Shown: positions 1 to 5,921 of the stretch, piece after piece
How the letters are laid out: every line of letters starts with the position of its first letter
How positions within the stretch are numbered: position 1 is the first letter of the stretch
Assembly (NCBI GenBank): GCA_027492445.1
Contig: JAPUES010000252.1
Coordinates: 1 to 6,160 of the forward strand
Direction of reading: 5' to 3'
Length of the DNA stretch: 6,160 nucleotides
DNA from: Sporomusaceae bacterium
GTDB taxonomy: Bacteria; Bacillota; Negativicutes; DSM-13327
Translations under genes and position numbers: made by a program
Notes under the pieces: generated by a model
What the model saw: only the letters and a program-made list of their open reading frames with translations
Database searches by the model: none
Told to the model about the DNA's origin: nothing

Positions 1-31
1 ATAAGTATGCGACAGTAAATAAAAAATAGTT

Positions 32-60
32 GAGCAGGTGAATAATATCCCTGCTCTTTC
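32..60 (+). terminator. Hairpin, candidate terminator of a gene left of the window
   Basis: GAGCAGG at 32-38 pairs perfectly with CCTGCTC at 50-56 around an 11-base AT-rich loop, followed only by TTTC. On the opposite strand the hairpin is followed by AACTATTTTTTATTT, a better T-run, so it may work in both directions or mainly leftward. The upstream gene is outside the window, so its role is inferred. Confidence 0.45.
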
Positions 61-148
61 CTATAATCAGCCGTTCATATTTGAGTTGTGAGAGGTTTTA
101 TTTTGCAGGTAAGGTGTTTGTATTAGTTAAATATAAGGGGTGTTATTA

Positions 149-1309
149 ATGGCAAGAAGGCAGTCGAATGGTGACGGTACAAGACCTAAGTATGATGAAA
201 AAAAGAAGTTGTGGCGTATTGATTTAACTATTTCTGATGATGGAGAAAATAAGAGCCGTAAGAGTTTATATGGTACGTCAGAAGCAGAAGTAAAAGCCAA
301 AAGAGATAAATTGAAAGATGAAGTTAAAAACGGTTGCCTAGTAACTTCTGAAATTAATAAATTAACGTTGGGGGCATGGCTTAAAGAATGGTTAGAAGTT
401 TATAAGAAAAATGATGTAAAGGATAATAGCTACAATTTGTATGAAAATTGTATTCGCTTGTGGATTAGTGAAAAATTAAATAATGTACCAATAAAAAAGA
501 TAAGGAATAGCACACTACAAAAATTTATCAATGAGTTTTCGGAAACTTATAGCGGGCAAAGTTGCGGTATTATGAGAACAGTTTTGCAGCAATCATTGGG
601 GATAGCCGTTAAAAACAAGTATATTCTTACCAATCCAGCAGACGGTCTGAAAGTACCAGCGAAGAATAAAAAGGAGGTAATACCACTTACTAAGAATGAA
701 TTGAAAGTCTTGTTGGCACATTGCAAAGGTACTAGGAATTATCTATATTATGTCCTATCTGTCTATACTGGTGCAAGGATTGGCGAGGTATTAGGATTAA
801 GTTGGGATGATATAGATATTAATAATAAGGTTATTCATATTAAGCATAGTTTGGTTTTAAGTATAAATGGGGGTGGATGTAAATTAGGTTCAACAAAAAC
901 AGGGAAATGTCGTGATATACCTATATTAAAAGAGGTTATTGGTGTTTTGAAGTGGCACAAAGCAAAACAAGCAGAGGAAAAACTTCAAATGGGACAAGGG
1001 TACAATCCTAACAATATGGTTTTTTGTGATTCCAATGGTGATTATTTAAGGAATGACAAAATTAGAAACGAATTCAAAAAGATTGTTAAATTATTAGGTA
1101 TAGGGAAAGATGCTACACCTCACACATTACGTCATACTTTCGTTAGTCAAAAGATAATTGCAGCGATATCCAATATATAATTAATATCTAACATGGTAGG
1201 TCATGCTAATATAGGTATTACTCTTAATACTTACGGTCATTTAATGCCCAGCGATACAAAAGAAGCGTTTAAGGCACTAGAAAACCACATGAAAGAAATA
1301 ACACTTTAA
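149..1309 (+). pseudogene. Tyrosine recombinase / phage-type integrase, interrupted by an in-frame stop
   Basis: This is a site-specific recombinase of the phage/ICE integrase family, which cuts and joins att sites through a phosphotyrosine intermediate. Domains in order: an N-terminal arm-binding-like region (about residues 1-65), a SAM-like core-binding domain (about 72-170), and a catalytic domain from about 180. The catalytic set is visible: R210 in ARIGE, a Lys near 250 in the beta-hairpin, and H325/R328 in HTLRH. A TAA at 1178-1180 (codon 344) then interrupts the frame. The same frame continues with NMVGHANIG (H352) and LNTYGH (Tyr nucleophile Y362) to a TAA at 1307-1309. Without the stop it would be 386 residues, a normal family length. 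The truncated 343-residue product lacks H352 and the tyrosine and should be inactive. I chose ATG 149 because AGGGG at 136-140 lies 8 bases upstream; a GTG at 140 overlaps that site. CAA-to-TAA is the simplest origin of the stop; sequencing error or readthrough remain possible. Confidence 0.88.
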
Positions 1310-1513
1310 AGGCTAGAATTACCTCTTTATTTACCGCAGTTAGCAAAAAATATCATTAAACGTTAAAGTGCGTAGTTAACACATAAACCCAGTAAAATTA
1401 GGCATTGGAAAGCATAAATAAAAATAGAAAATATTAAGAAAGTTAAGAAAAATTTAAGAAAATAGTGGGATAATTACATTGTAAGCAAATCACAAAAGGA
1501 AAGGTGAGTAAAA
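1310..1513. other. Gene-free gap downstream of the integrase relic
   Basis: This 204-base AT-rich stretch has no convincing reading frame. Its right half carries the repeats and probable promoter of the exported-protein gene. Integrase genes often end beside an attachment site, so an att junction could lie here, but I see no duplicated core sequence that would prove it. Confidence 0.5.
1433..1480 (+). promoter_or_regulatory. TTAAGAA repeats and candidate promoter of the exported repeat-protein gene
   Basis: TTAAGAA occurs three times on the same strand, at 1434-1440, 1443-1449 and 1454-1460. The last two form GTTAAG-N5-TTTAAG, an 11-base period typical of sites for OmpR/PhoB-family response regulators; the pattern resembles the streptococcal CiaR consensus. 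TACATT at 1475-1480 lies 16 bases after the last TTTAAG and could be the -10, with the repeats occupying the -35 region. The repeats are seen directly. Binding by a regulator is inferred, and A-rich DNA can make such repeats by chance. Confidence 0.4.
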
Positions 1514-2275
1514 ATGAAAAAGAATTCTCTTTTAGCAGTAACCCTCGGTATTAGTTTGGCAGTAGGAAGCTTAGCCATAGGAAACTATTCTATCGGTCAG
1601 GCACAACGAGGACCAATAGATGGACCGTGTAAACAGTTTTCCCATGATAAGCCAATGTATGATAGTCAAAAACACCAAGAGATGCTTAGTTTATTACAAA
1701 TTGATGAACAAACCTTTAAACAAGAAAAACAAAGTGGGAAATCACTAACAGAAATCGCAGCAGGGCATAATATTTCTCGCCAAGCCATTCTTGATATAGT
1801 GGTAAAACATATGACTGAAGGCATTGAAAAAAGATTGTCAGAGGGGAAAATATCCCAAGAACAAGCCACTCAAATGAAAAGTAATGTGGTAGAAAAAGCT
1901 GGAAAAATAATTGATGGAAGAGGCATGGGGTCACATAAAATGCAAAGACCTAACAAAGAAGGACAAGAAAAAGGTATGCATGACAGTGGAAAGCACCAAG
2001 AAATCCTCAGTTTGCTACAGATTGATGAGCAAACCTTTCGACAAGAAAAATCCAGCGGCAAGTCTTTAGCCGAAATAGCAGCAAACCATAATGTTTCTCG
2101 GCAAGCAGTTCTTGATGTAGTGGTGAAACATATGACGGAAGGTATTGATAAAGGAGTGGCAAACCAAAGACTAACGACAGAGCAAGCCGCTGAAATGAAA
2201 GTTCATGTACTAGAAAAAGCACAAGAAATGGTAGACGATACTAGGATGGGGCATCATGGAAAAGCTCCAAGATAA
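1514..2275 (+). CDS. Exported protein of two tandem 94-residue helical repeats, function unknown
   Basis: The 253-residue product starts with a signal peptide: KK, a hydrophobic stretch to about residue 24, and likely cleavage near GQA|Q (residue 30). It is therefore exported to the wall or periplasm-like space. Almost all of the mature chain is two copies of one unit, residues 48-141 and 155-248, offset by 107. By hand count 54 of 82 core positions are identical. Each unit runs: LLQIDEQTF, a GKSL.EIA segment, an HN.SRQA turn, VVKHMTEGI, then a Q/E-rich helix ending near an MG(S/H)H motif. The GKSLxEIA...vS pattern recurs in uncharacterised secreted proteins of Gram-positive bacteria; I cannot name a family with confidence. 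One Cys (C39) precedes the first unit. A helical chaperone or envelope-stress role is only a guess. AAAGGTGAG at 1499-1507 supports the ATG. It appears monocistronic, with a hairpin after it. Confidence 0.85.
   Translation: MKKNSLLAVTLGISLAVGSLAIGNYSIGQAQRGPIDGPCKQFSHDKPMYDSQKHQEMLSLLQIDEQTFKQEKQSGKSLTEIAAGHNISRQAILDIVVKHMTEGIEKRLSEGKISQEQATQMKSNVVEKAGKIIDGRGMGSHKMQRPNKEGQEKGMHDSGKHQEILSLLQIDEQTFRQEKSSGKSLAEIAANHNVSRQAVLDVVVKHMTEGIDKGVANQRLTTEQAAEMKVHVLEKAQEMVDDTRMGHHGKAPR
1655..2257 (+). repeat. Intragenic tandem duplication, 321-base period
   Basis: The segments at about 1655-1936 and 1976-2257 encode matching protein units in the same frame, each 94 codons, separated by a 13-codon linker. 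Stretches such as the codons for HQE, IDEQTF and VVKHMTEG are also closely similar at DNA level, while many third positions differ. The duplication is therefore not very recent, and the protein sequence has been kept under selection. Confidence 0.85.
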
Positions 2276-2301
2276 GGAATCACAATAGGATAGTTTACTA
2301 T

Positions 2302-2346
2302 ATAAACCTCTGGCAGTTTCTAGGGAGAAACTTGCCAGAGGTTTAT
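2302..2346 (+). terminator. Long hairpin after the repeat-protein gene
   Basis: ATAAACCTCTGGCA (2302-2315) pairs with 2333-2346, and GTTTCT (2316-2321) pairs with AGAAAC (2326-2331). This gives a 20-bp stem with one bulged T (2332) and an AGGG loop. No run of T follows (ATGCTTATT is not a real U-tract), so it may end transcription inefficiently or protect the transcript's 3' end. Its place 27 bases after the stop codon fits a terminator. Confidence 0.65.
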
Positions 2347-2390
2347 GCTTATTCGCGAACAAGGCAGGATTAAAGTCTGCTGTTGTAGAA

Positions 2391-2419
2391 CAATTATAAG
2401 GATTAGCTTGTATTATAAT
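2391..2419 (+). promoter_or_regulatory. Candidate promoter of the kinase/HD-GYP operon
   Basis: A perfect TATAAT lies at 2414-2419, 35 bases before the chosen start codon. At 17-base spacing the -35 would be CAATTA (2391-2396), a poor match to TTGACA, so either the promoter is weak or activated, or the surrounding AT-rich DNA matches by chance. The hairpin at 2302-2346 upstream argues that the operon needs its own promoter in this interval. Confidence 0.4.
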
Positions 2420-2454
2420 ATAAAAAAATATAGAGATTATGCAGGAGGATGGAT

Positions 2455-3402
2455 ATGACGGTTTATGAAAATTGTACTGCTTTAGTATGGATTTTAATAA
2501 GTATATTCATTCTTTTTGTATTTTTAAGAATAAGATTCTTGGGGGCTATCGAGCGGTGTAAGCAGGGAGAAGAGGAAATCCGTCGTTTGCATAATAAAAT
2601 TAAGCAGACCGAAGCTGAGCTGCAAACAATCCGTAATCATCTTGTACATACGGAAAAAATGGCATCTCTAGGCGAATTGGTTGCGGGGATAGCCCATGAA
2701 ATCAATACCCCGATTGGTAACAGCATTACAACTATTTCTCACTTGGAAATAAAGACCTGTGAATGTCGTGAAAAATTATCCATGGGGCAAATGAAAAAAA
2801 CTGATTTAGAAGGGTTTTTAGAACATTGTCAGCAAGTTGCTAAAATTAGTTTAACCAACTTAGAACGAGGGGCAGAGCTTATTCGCAGTTTTAAAAAAAT
2901 AGCTGTCGATCAATCGCTAGGGGAAAAAAGACAATTTGAACTGCGTGAATATATGAATGATGTACTAGTAAGTTTGAACCCGCAAATAAAGAAAAAAAAC
3001 CATAAGGTTATACTAAAATGTCCTCCAGGTATTAAAGCTTGGTCATATCCTGGTGCAGTATGGCAAATTATATCCAATTTTCTTAATAATTCTTTACTTC
3101 ATGCTTATGAGGAGGAGGAAGAAGGAACTATAACCATTGAAATTGGTCATGAGAATGGAGTGATTACACTGCAGTATGCTGATGATGGCAAGGGCATGAC
3201 ATCGGAAGTGAGAAATAAGGTATTTGAACCCTTTTTTACAACTAGGCGTGATGCCGGAGGTTCTGGCCTTGGTATGCATATTGTATATAATTTAGTGGTT
3301 TTTAAAATGGGTGGTAGGATTGAGTGTAACAGTCAGGTTGGTATCGGCACAGTGTTCACGGTGGAATTTCCGGATGCTATGGAAAGTGGAGAGGGGCAAT
3401 AG
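2455..3402 (+). CDS. Membrane-anchored sensor histidine kinase without a recognisable sensor domain
   Basis: This kinase should autophosphorylate on His and pass the phosphate to the receiver domain encoded next door. From the ATG at 2455 (315 residues) it has one transmembrane helix (about 8-26), a short coiled coil (about 32-68) and a HisKA dimerisation domain with H81 in GIAHEINTP. The HATPase_c domain follows: N-box around ISNFLNNS (206-213), G1 DDGKGM (243-248), F-box FEPFFTT (257-263) and G2 GSGLGM (269-274). No PAS, GAF, HAMP or extracytoplasmic domain is present; the part outside the membrane is only a few residues. The signal must come through the membrane helix, the coiled coil or a partner. 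AGGAGG at 2443-2448 abuts an ATG at 2449, leaving no spacing, whereas ATG 2455 has the normal 6 bases, so 2455 is preferred. An acidic run of five Glu sits between N-box and G1. The family call is firm; the stimulus is unknown. Confidence 0.95.
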   Translation: MTVYENCTALVWILISIFILFVFLRIRFLGAIERCKQGEEEIRRLHNKIKQTEAELQTIRNHLVHTEKMASLGELVAGIAHEINTPIGNSITTISHLEIKTCECREKLSMGQMKKTDLEGFLEHCQQVAKISLTNLERGAELIRSFKKIAVDQSLGEKRQFELREYMNDVLVSLNPQIKKKNHKVILKCPPGIKAWSYPGAVWQIISNFLNNSLLHAYEEEEEGTITIEIGHENGVITLQYADDGKGMTSEVRNKVFEPFFTTRRDAGGSGLGMHIVYNLVVFKMGGRIECNSQVGIGTVFTVEFPDAMESGEGQ

Positions 3403-3404
3403 GA

Positions 3405-4976
3405 ATGGAAGATGATACTTTATCCTTTATAGAAGAAGATACTATTCTATTTACTGCTGAGAAAGAGACTTGGAAGGTCTTGATTGTTGATGATGAAGCA
3501 GAGGTTCATGTTGTTACAAAATTAGTATTAGGTGACTTTGTCTTTGAAGGCAAAGAAGTTGATTTCATAAGTGTCTATTCTGCCGAAGAAGCCAAGAAAA
3601 AACTTCATGAACACAAAGATATTGCGCTAATCATTCTTGATGTTGTTATGGAAAGAGCCGATGCGGGCCTAGAGCTAGTAAAGTATATTCGTGAAGTACT
3701 AGCTAATAAATTAGTACGTATTGTTCTGCGTACAGGGCAACCAGGAGAGGCACCAGAATCACGTATTATTGTAGAATATGATATTAATGACTATAAAGAA
3801 AAAACAGAATTGACAGCCCAAAAACTGGTAACCACTCTGATTTCTTCACTACGTTCTTATCGTGATTTAGTAACGATTGAAAAGAATAAAAGTGGCTTAG
3901 AGAGAATTATTGAATCCACACCTGAGATTTTTAGTATGAAGTCTATGCAAAACTTCGCCAGTGGTGTCCTGCTACAGTTAATTGCCATGTTGAAATTAAA
4001 CAAAAGTAAATCCTCTTTACAAGTATCTAGCTTTGCCGCCACATGCAAAAAAGATGGTTTATTAAATATATTAGCAGCGACGGGAACCTTTGAAGACAAC
4101 ATAGCTGAGGAGCTACCGAAGGATGTCCAGTGCAAGCTCGATAAAGCACTTCTTGGGAAAGAAAGTATGTTTTTTGAGGAGTGTTTTATTTTATATTGGC
4201 ATAGTGCCGATCGATATGATTATTTGATTTATATGGAAGGTGACCAAAGGATAAAAGATTTAGATCGACGGTTATTAGATGTATTTTGTTTAAATGTATT
4301 TTCAGCCTTTGAAAATTTAAAATTGCATTTAGAAATGTACCATACCCAGCGAGAAGTTTTTTTCCGTTTAGCGGAAGTAGCGGAATTTAGATCAAAAGAA
4401 ACGGGAAATCACGTACGACGCGTTGCTGAATATACAAAGTTATTAGCAGAAAAATATGGCTTGCCCGACAAGGAAGTTGATATGATTCAGCTTGCATCGC
4501 CCATGCATGACATTGGGAAACTAGGCATTCCGGATGATATTTTACATAAACCAGATCTCTTAACAGGAACTGAATTTGATATTATTAAAATGCATTCGAA
4601 TATTGGCTATGAAATGTTACGAGGGTCGGAATTAGAGATGCTACGGGCAGCAGCGATTATTGCAAAGCAACATCATGAACGTTATGATGGCAAGGGGTAT
4701 CCGAATGGTCTAATGGGTGAAAATATTCATATTTTTGCAAGAATAACAGCAATAGCCGATGTATTTGATGCCTTAGGTTGTGATCGCGTTTACAAAAAGG
4801 CTTGGCCACTCGATGATATTATTCAGTATTTTAAAGCCGAGCGAGGGGCGCAATTTGATCCTGTTTTAGTAGATTTGCTGATGACTCATTTAGATGACAT
4901 TTTACAAGTGAAAGAAAAATTTGCAGACTCTTTTCCTTCAGTAATGGTTGATTTATCTAAAAATGGAGGAAATTAG
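3405..4976 (+). CDS. Response regulator REC-DUF3369-HD-GYP, predicted c-di-GMP phosphodiesterase
   Basis: This 523-residue cytoplasmic protein has three parts. The receiver (about 23-150) has the acidic pair D29/D30, phospho-acceptor D79 in IILDV, T110 and K133. A DUF3369-like middle region (about 155-315) is of a type usually found between REC and HD-GYP domains. The HD-GYP phosphodiesterase (about 316-500) has H336, H368-D369 with GK (HDIGK), H397, HHExxDGxGYP at 423-433 and D452, so the metal ligands and the GYP signature are all present. HD-GYP enzymes hydrolyse cyclic di-GMP to pGpG or GMP, and some prefer related dinucleotides. The gene starts 2 bases after the kinase stop codon, with GAGGGG at 3391-3396 as ribosome binding site, so the two are co-transcribed and almost certainly cognate partners. 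There is no DNA-binding domain; the output is second-messenger turnover, which commonly affects motility, biofilm or development. A 22-residue acidic extension precedes the receiver. Confidence 0.96.
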   Translation: MEDDTLSFIEEDTILFTAEKETWKVLIVDDEAEVHVVTKLVLGDFVFEGKEVDFISVYSAEEAKKKLHEHKDIALIILDVVMERADAGLELVKYIREVLANKLVRIVLRTGQPGEAPESRIIVEYDINDYKEKTELTAQKLVTTLISSLRSYRDLVTIEKNKSGLERIIESTPEIFSMKSMQNFASGVLLQLIAMLKLNKSKSSLQVSSFAATCKKDGLLNILAATGTFEDNIAEELPKDVQCKLDKALLGKESMFFEECFILYWHSADRYDYLIYMEGDQRIKDLDRRLLDVFCLNVFSAFENLKLHLEMYHTQREVFFRLAEVAEFRSKETGNHVRRVAEYTKLLAEKYGLPDKEVDMIQLASPMHDIGKLGIPDDILHKPDLLTGTEFDIIKMHSNIGYEMLRGSELEMLRAAAIIAKQHHERYDGKGYPNGLMGENIHIFARITAIADVFDALGCDRVYKKAWPLDDIIQYFKAERGAQFDPVLVDLLMTHLDDILQVKEKFADSFPSVMVDLSKNGGN

Positions 4977-5190
4977 ACATGCTTTACCGAAGTTAATCGC
5001 ATTCGTAACTTAAGCAGCTCAGTTTTATGATTTTAGTAAGGTTGGCATGCCTAATGCTGTTATTGGCAGATTCAATACTAGTTTGTATTTTTGGCAGGAA
5101 TTTAGTATAAAAGGTTGAATAAGTAATATAATTAGATAGGTAAAGATCTTACATGACATTTCAATGACTTAGCCGAAGGAGAGAAGGTTT
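4977..5190 (+). other. Intergenic gap after the HD-GYP gene, with a possible decayed short frame
   Basis: This gap is 214 bases. GGAGGA at 4965-4970, inside the end of the HD-GYP gene, sits at good spacing before ATG 4979, but that frame stops after five codons. One frame over, from 4981, reading continues through a single TAA (5011-5013) to TGA at 5116-5118. No convincing terminator hairpin is visible after the HD-GYP gene. TATAAT at 5127-5132 could be the -10 of the next gene, though no good -35 accompanies it. GGCATGCC at 5043-5050 is a short palindrome with no clear role. Confidence 0.4.
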
Positions 5191-5598
5191 ATGAAAATTA
5201 GACGAGTAGATTCAACGATTAGTACCAACAAACTACAAGAATCAAAAGAGTTTTATATGAAACATTTTGACTTTCAATTAGTATATGAGAGTGATTGGTA
5301 TATAGAGTTATTGTCTCGAGATTTGCCTCATGGCATAAGTTTTACCTTGCCACAGCGAGAAGAAGGGGAATTTTTTAACGGTAAAGGATTGATTCTTTCG
5401 TTTGAAGTGGATGATGTAGATGCTGAATATCGCCGTTTAAAAGGGGAAGGCTTACATATTTATCAAGAATTGCAAGATAAACCTTGGGGGGAACGAAGTT
5501 TTGTCGTTAACGATCCGAGTGGAGTTCATCTTTATATTTATAAGTCAATTGCCCCTGAACCTGAATATCAAAAGGTTTATGATGCTTTTAAACAATGA
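5191..5598 (+). CDS. VOC-superfamily (glyoxalase/bleomycin-resistance fold) protein
   Basis: The 135-residue protein has the single-domain layout of the vicinal oxygen chelate superfamily. An N-terminal strand (RRVDSTIST) is followed by the helix LQESKEFYMKHFDF, as in the usual 'LxxSxxFYxxxLGF' pattern. A second module has VDDVDAEYRRLKGEG (about 72-86), then KPWGERSFVVNDPSGVHLYIYK (about 97-118), where the W/G...DPxG..L motif is diagnostic. Such proteins work as metal-dependent lyases, isomerases or dioxygenases, or as drug-binding proteins, usually as dimers. The N-terminal metal ligand position of classic glyoxalases is not obvious (V/S/T in the first strand rather than His), so substrate and even catalysis are undecided. 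The C-terminus has a short charged tail. AAGGAG at 5176-5181 fits the ATG. It is followed by a strong terminator and preceded by a gap, so it is probably transcribed alone. Confidence 0.88.
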   Translation: MKIRRVDSTISTNKLQESKEFYMKHFDFQLVYESDWYIELLSRDLPHGISFTLPQREEGEFFNGKGLILSFEVDDVDAEYRRLKGEGLHIYQELQDKPWGERSFVVNDPSGVHLYIYKSIAPEPEYQKVYDAFKQ

Positions 5599-5607
5599 TA
5601 TAATGAA

Positions 5608-5645
5608 CTGGAATCTTTGCTATCATACAAGGATTCCAGCTTTTT
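5608..5645 (+). terminator. Rho-independent terminator of the VOC gene
   Basis: A 12-bp stem (5608-5619 with 5628-5639, one T-G wobble) with an 8-base loop is followed by C and TTTTT at 5641-5645. It starts 9 bases after the VOC stop codon. This is the clearest intrinsic terminator in the window. Confidence 0.92.
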
Positions 5646-5672
5646 CTAAGGTAAAAGATTTTTAGAGGTGAT

Positions 5673-5861
5673 ATGGTGGATTTACAAAAACCCTTGTGCA
5701 GGAGATGTATGTACCTATATACAACTTGGGACAAACACTTTCCTTATGGCTGTAAGGCAATGGGGTTTAAAAGTGCAAGGTTACCTTGTGATGTTGTTAG
5801 AGAATCGTCAGGGGAAGAATGCCTAGCATATATTGAAAAGCCTAGTAGAAATCAAAGTTGA
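5673..5861 (+). CDS. Small cysteine-containing protein, possible metal-binding, unknown function
   Basis: The product is 62 residues with five cysteines: CxxC at C9/C12, then C27, C39 and C50. It has an aromatic, charged core (TTWDKHFPYGCKAMGFKS) and no signal peptide or membrane helix, so it should be cytoplasmic. The spacing of CxxC plus later Cys suggests a small zinc ribbon or an iron-sulfur or redox site, but the ligands are not proven. It looks like a genuine conserved small protein: composition is protein-like throughout, AGAGGTGAT at 5664-5672 is an excellent anti-SD match, and a terminator hairpin follows at once. The ribosome site almost abuts ATG 5673; GTG 5676 has more usual spacing and would give 61 residues. 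I cannot name the family. It sits just after a terminator, so its promoter must lie in 5640-5665 or it depends on readthrough from the VOC gene. Confidence 0.75.
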   Translation: MVDLQKPLCRRCMYLYTTWDKHFPYGCKAMGFKSARLPCDVVRESSGEECLAYIEKPSRNQS

Positions 5862-5863
5862 GG

Positions 5864-5910
5864 GGTATGGAAAGAGTATGTTGAATTCAGCATACTCTTT
5901 CCATACCTTT
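5864..5910. terminator. 17-bp perfect hairpin between convergent genes
   Basis: The arm at 5864-5880 is an exact reverse complement of 5891-5907, enclosing TTGAATTCAG, whose TGAATTCA is itself a palindrome. On the plus strand TTTCTCTT follows; on the minus strand there is no T-run. It begins 3 bases after the small-protein stop codon and ends 14 bases before the minus-strand stop codon, so it probably ends plus-strand transcripts and may serve both convergent genes. Confidence 0.8.
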
Positions 5911-5921
5911 CTCTTGTTATG

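Noticed and set aside
1302..1370. Inverted pair CACTTTAA (1302-1309) and TTAAAGTG (1363-1370) as a terminator or att arm sites.
   Set aside because: The arms are only 8 AT-rich bases, 53 bases apart, with no T-run after them; too weak to call.
16..1427. Similar A-rich strings flanking the integrase (TAAATAAAAAATAG at 16-29 and TAAATAAAAATAG at 1415-1427), as possible att core repeats.
   Set aside because: They are low-complexity, differ by one base in length, and such strings are expected by chance in DNA this AT-rich.
1666..2222. Several minus-strand open frames of 60-72 codons opposite the exported repeat-protein gene.
   Set aside because: They mirror the codon pattern of the plus-strand gene, which has a signal peptide, ribosome site and internal protein repeat; similar frames recur only because the gene is duplicated.
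3094..4135. Minus-strand open frames at 3094-3279 and 3857-4135 opposite the kinase and HD-GYP genes.
   Set aside because: They lie inside well-supported domains on the plus strand and show no domain-like sequence or ribosome site of their own.
5042..5096. TTGGCA three times (5042, 5073, 5091) as an operator array or -35 element for the VOC gene.
   Set aside because: The spacing is irregular (31 and 18 bases) and none is placed correctly relative to the TATAAT at 5127-5132.
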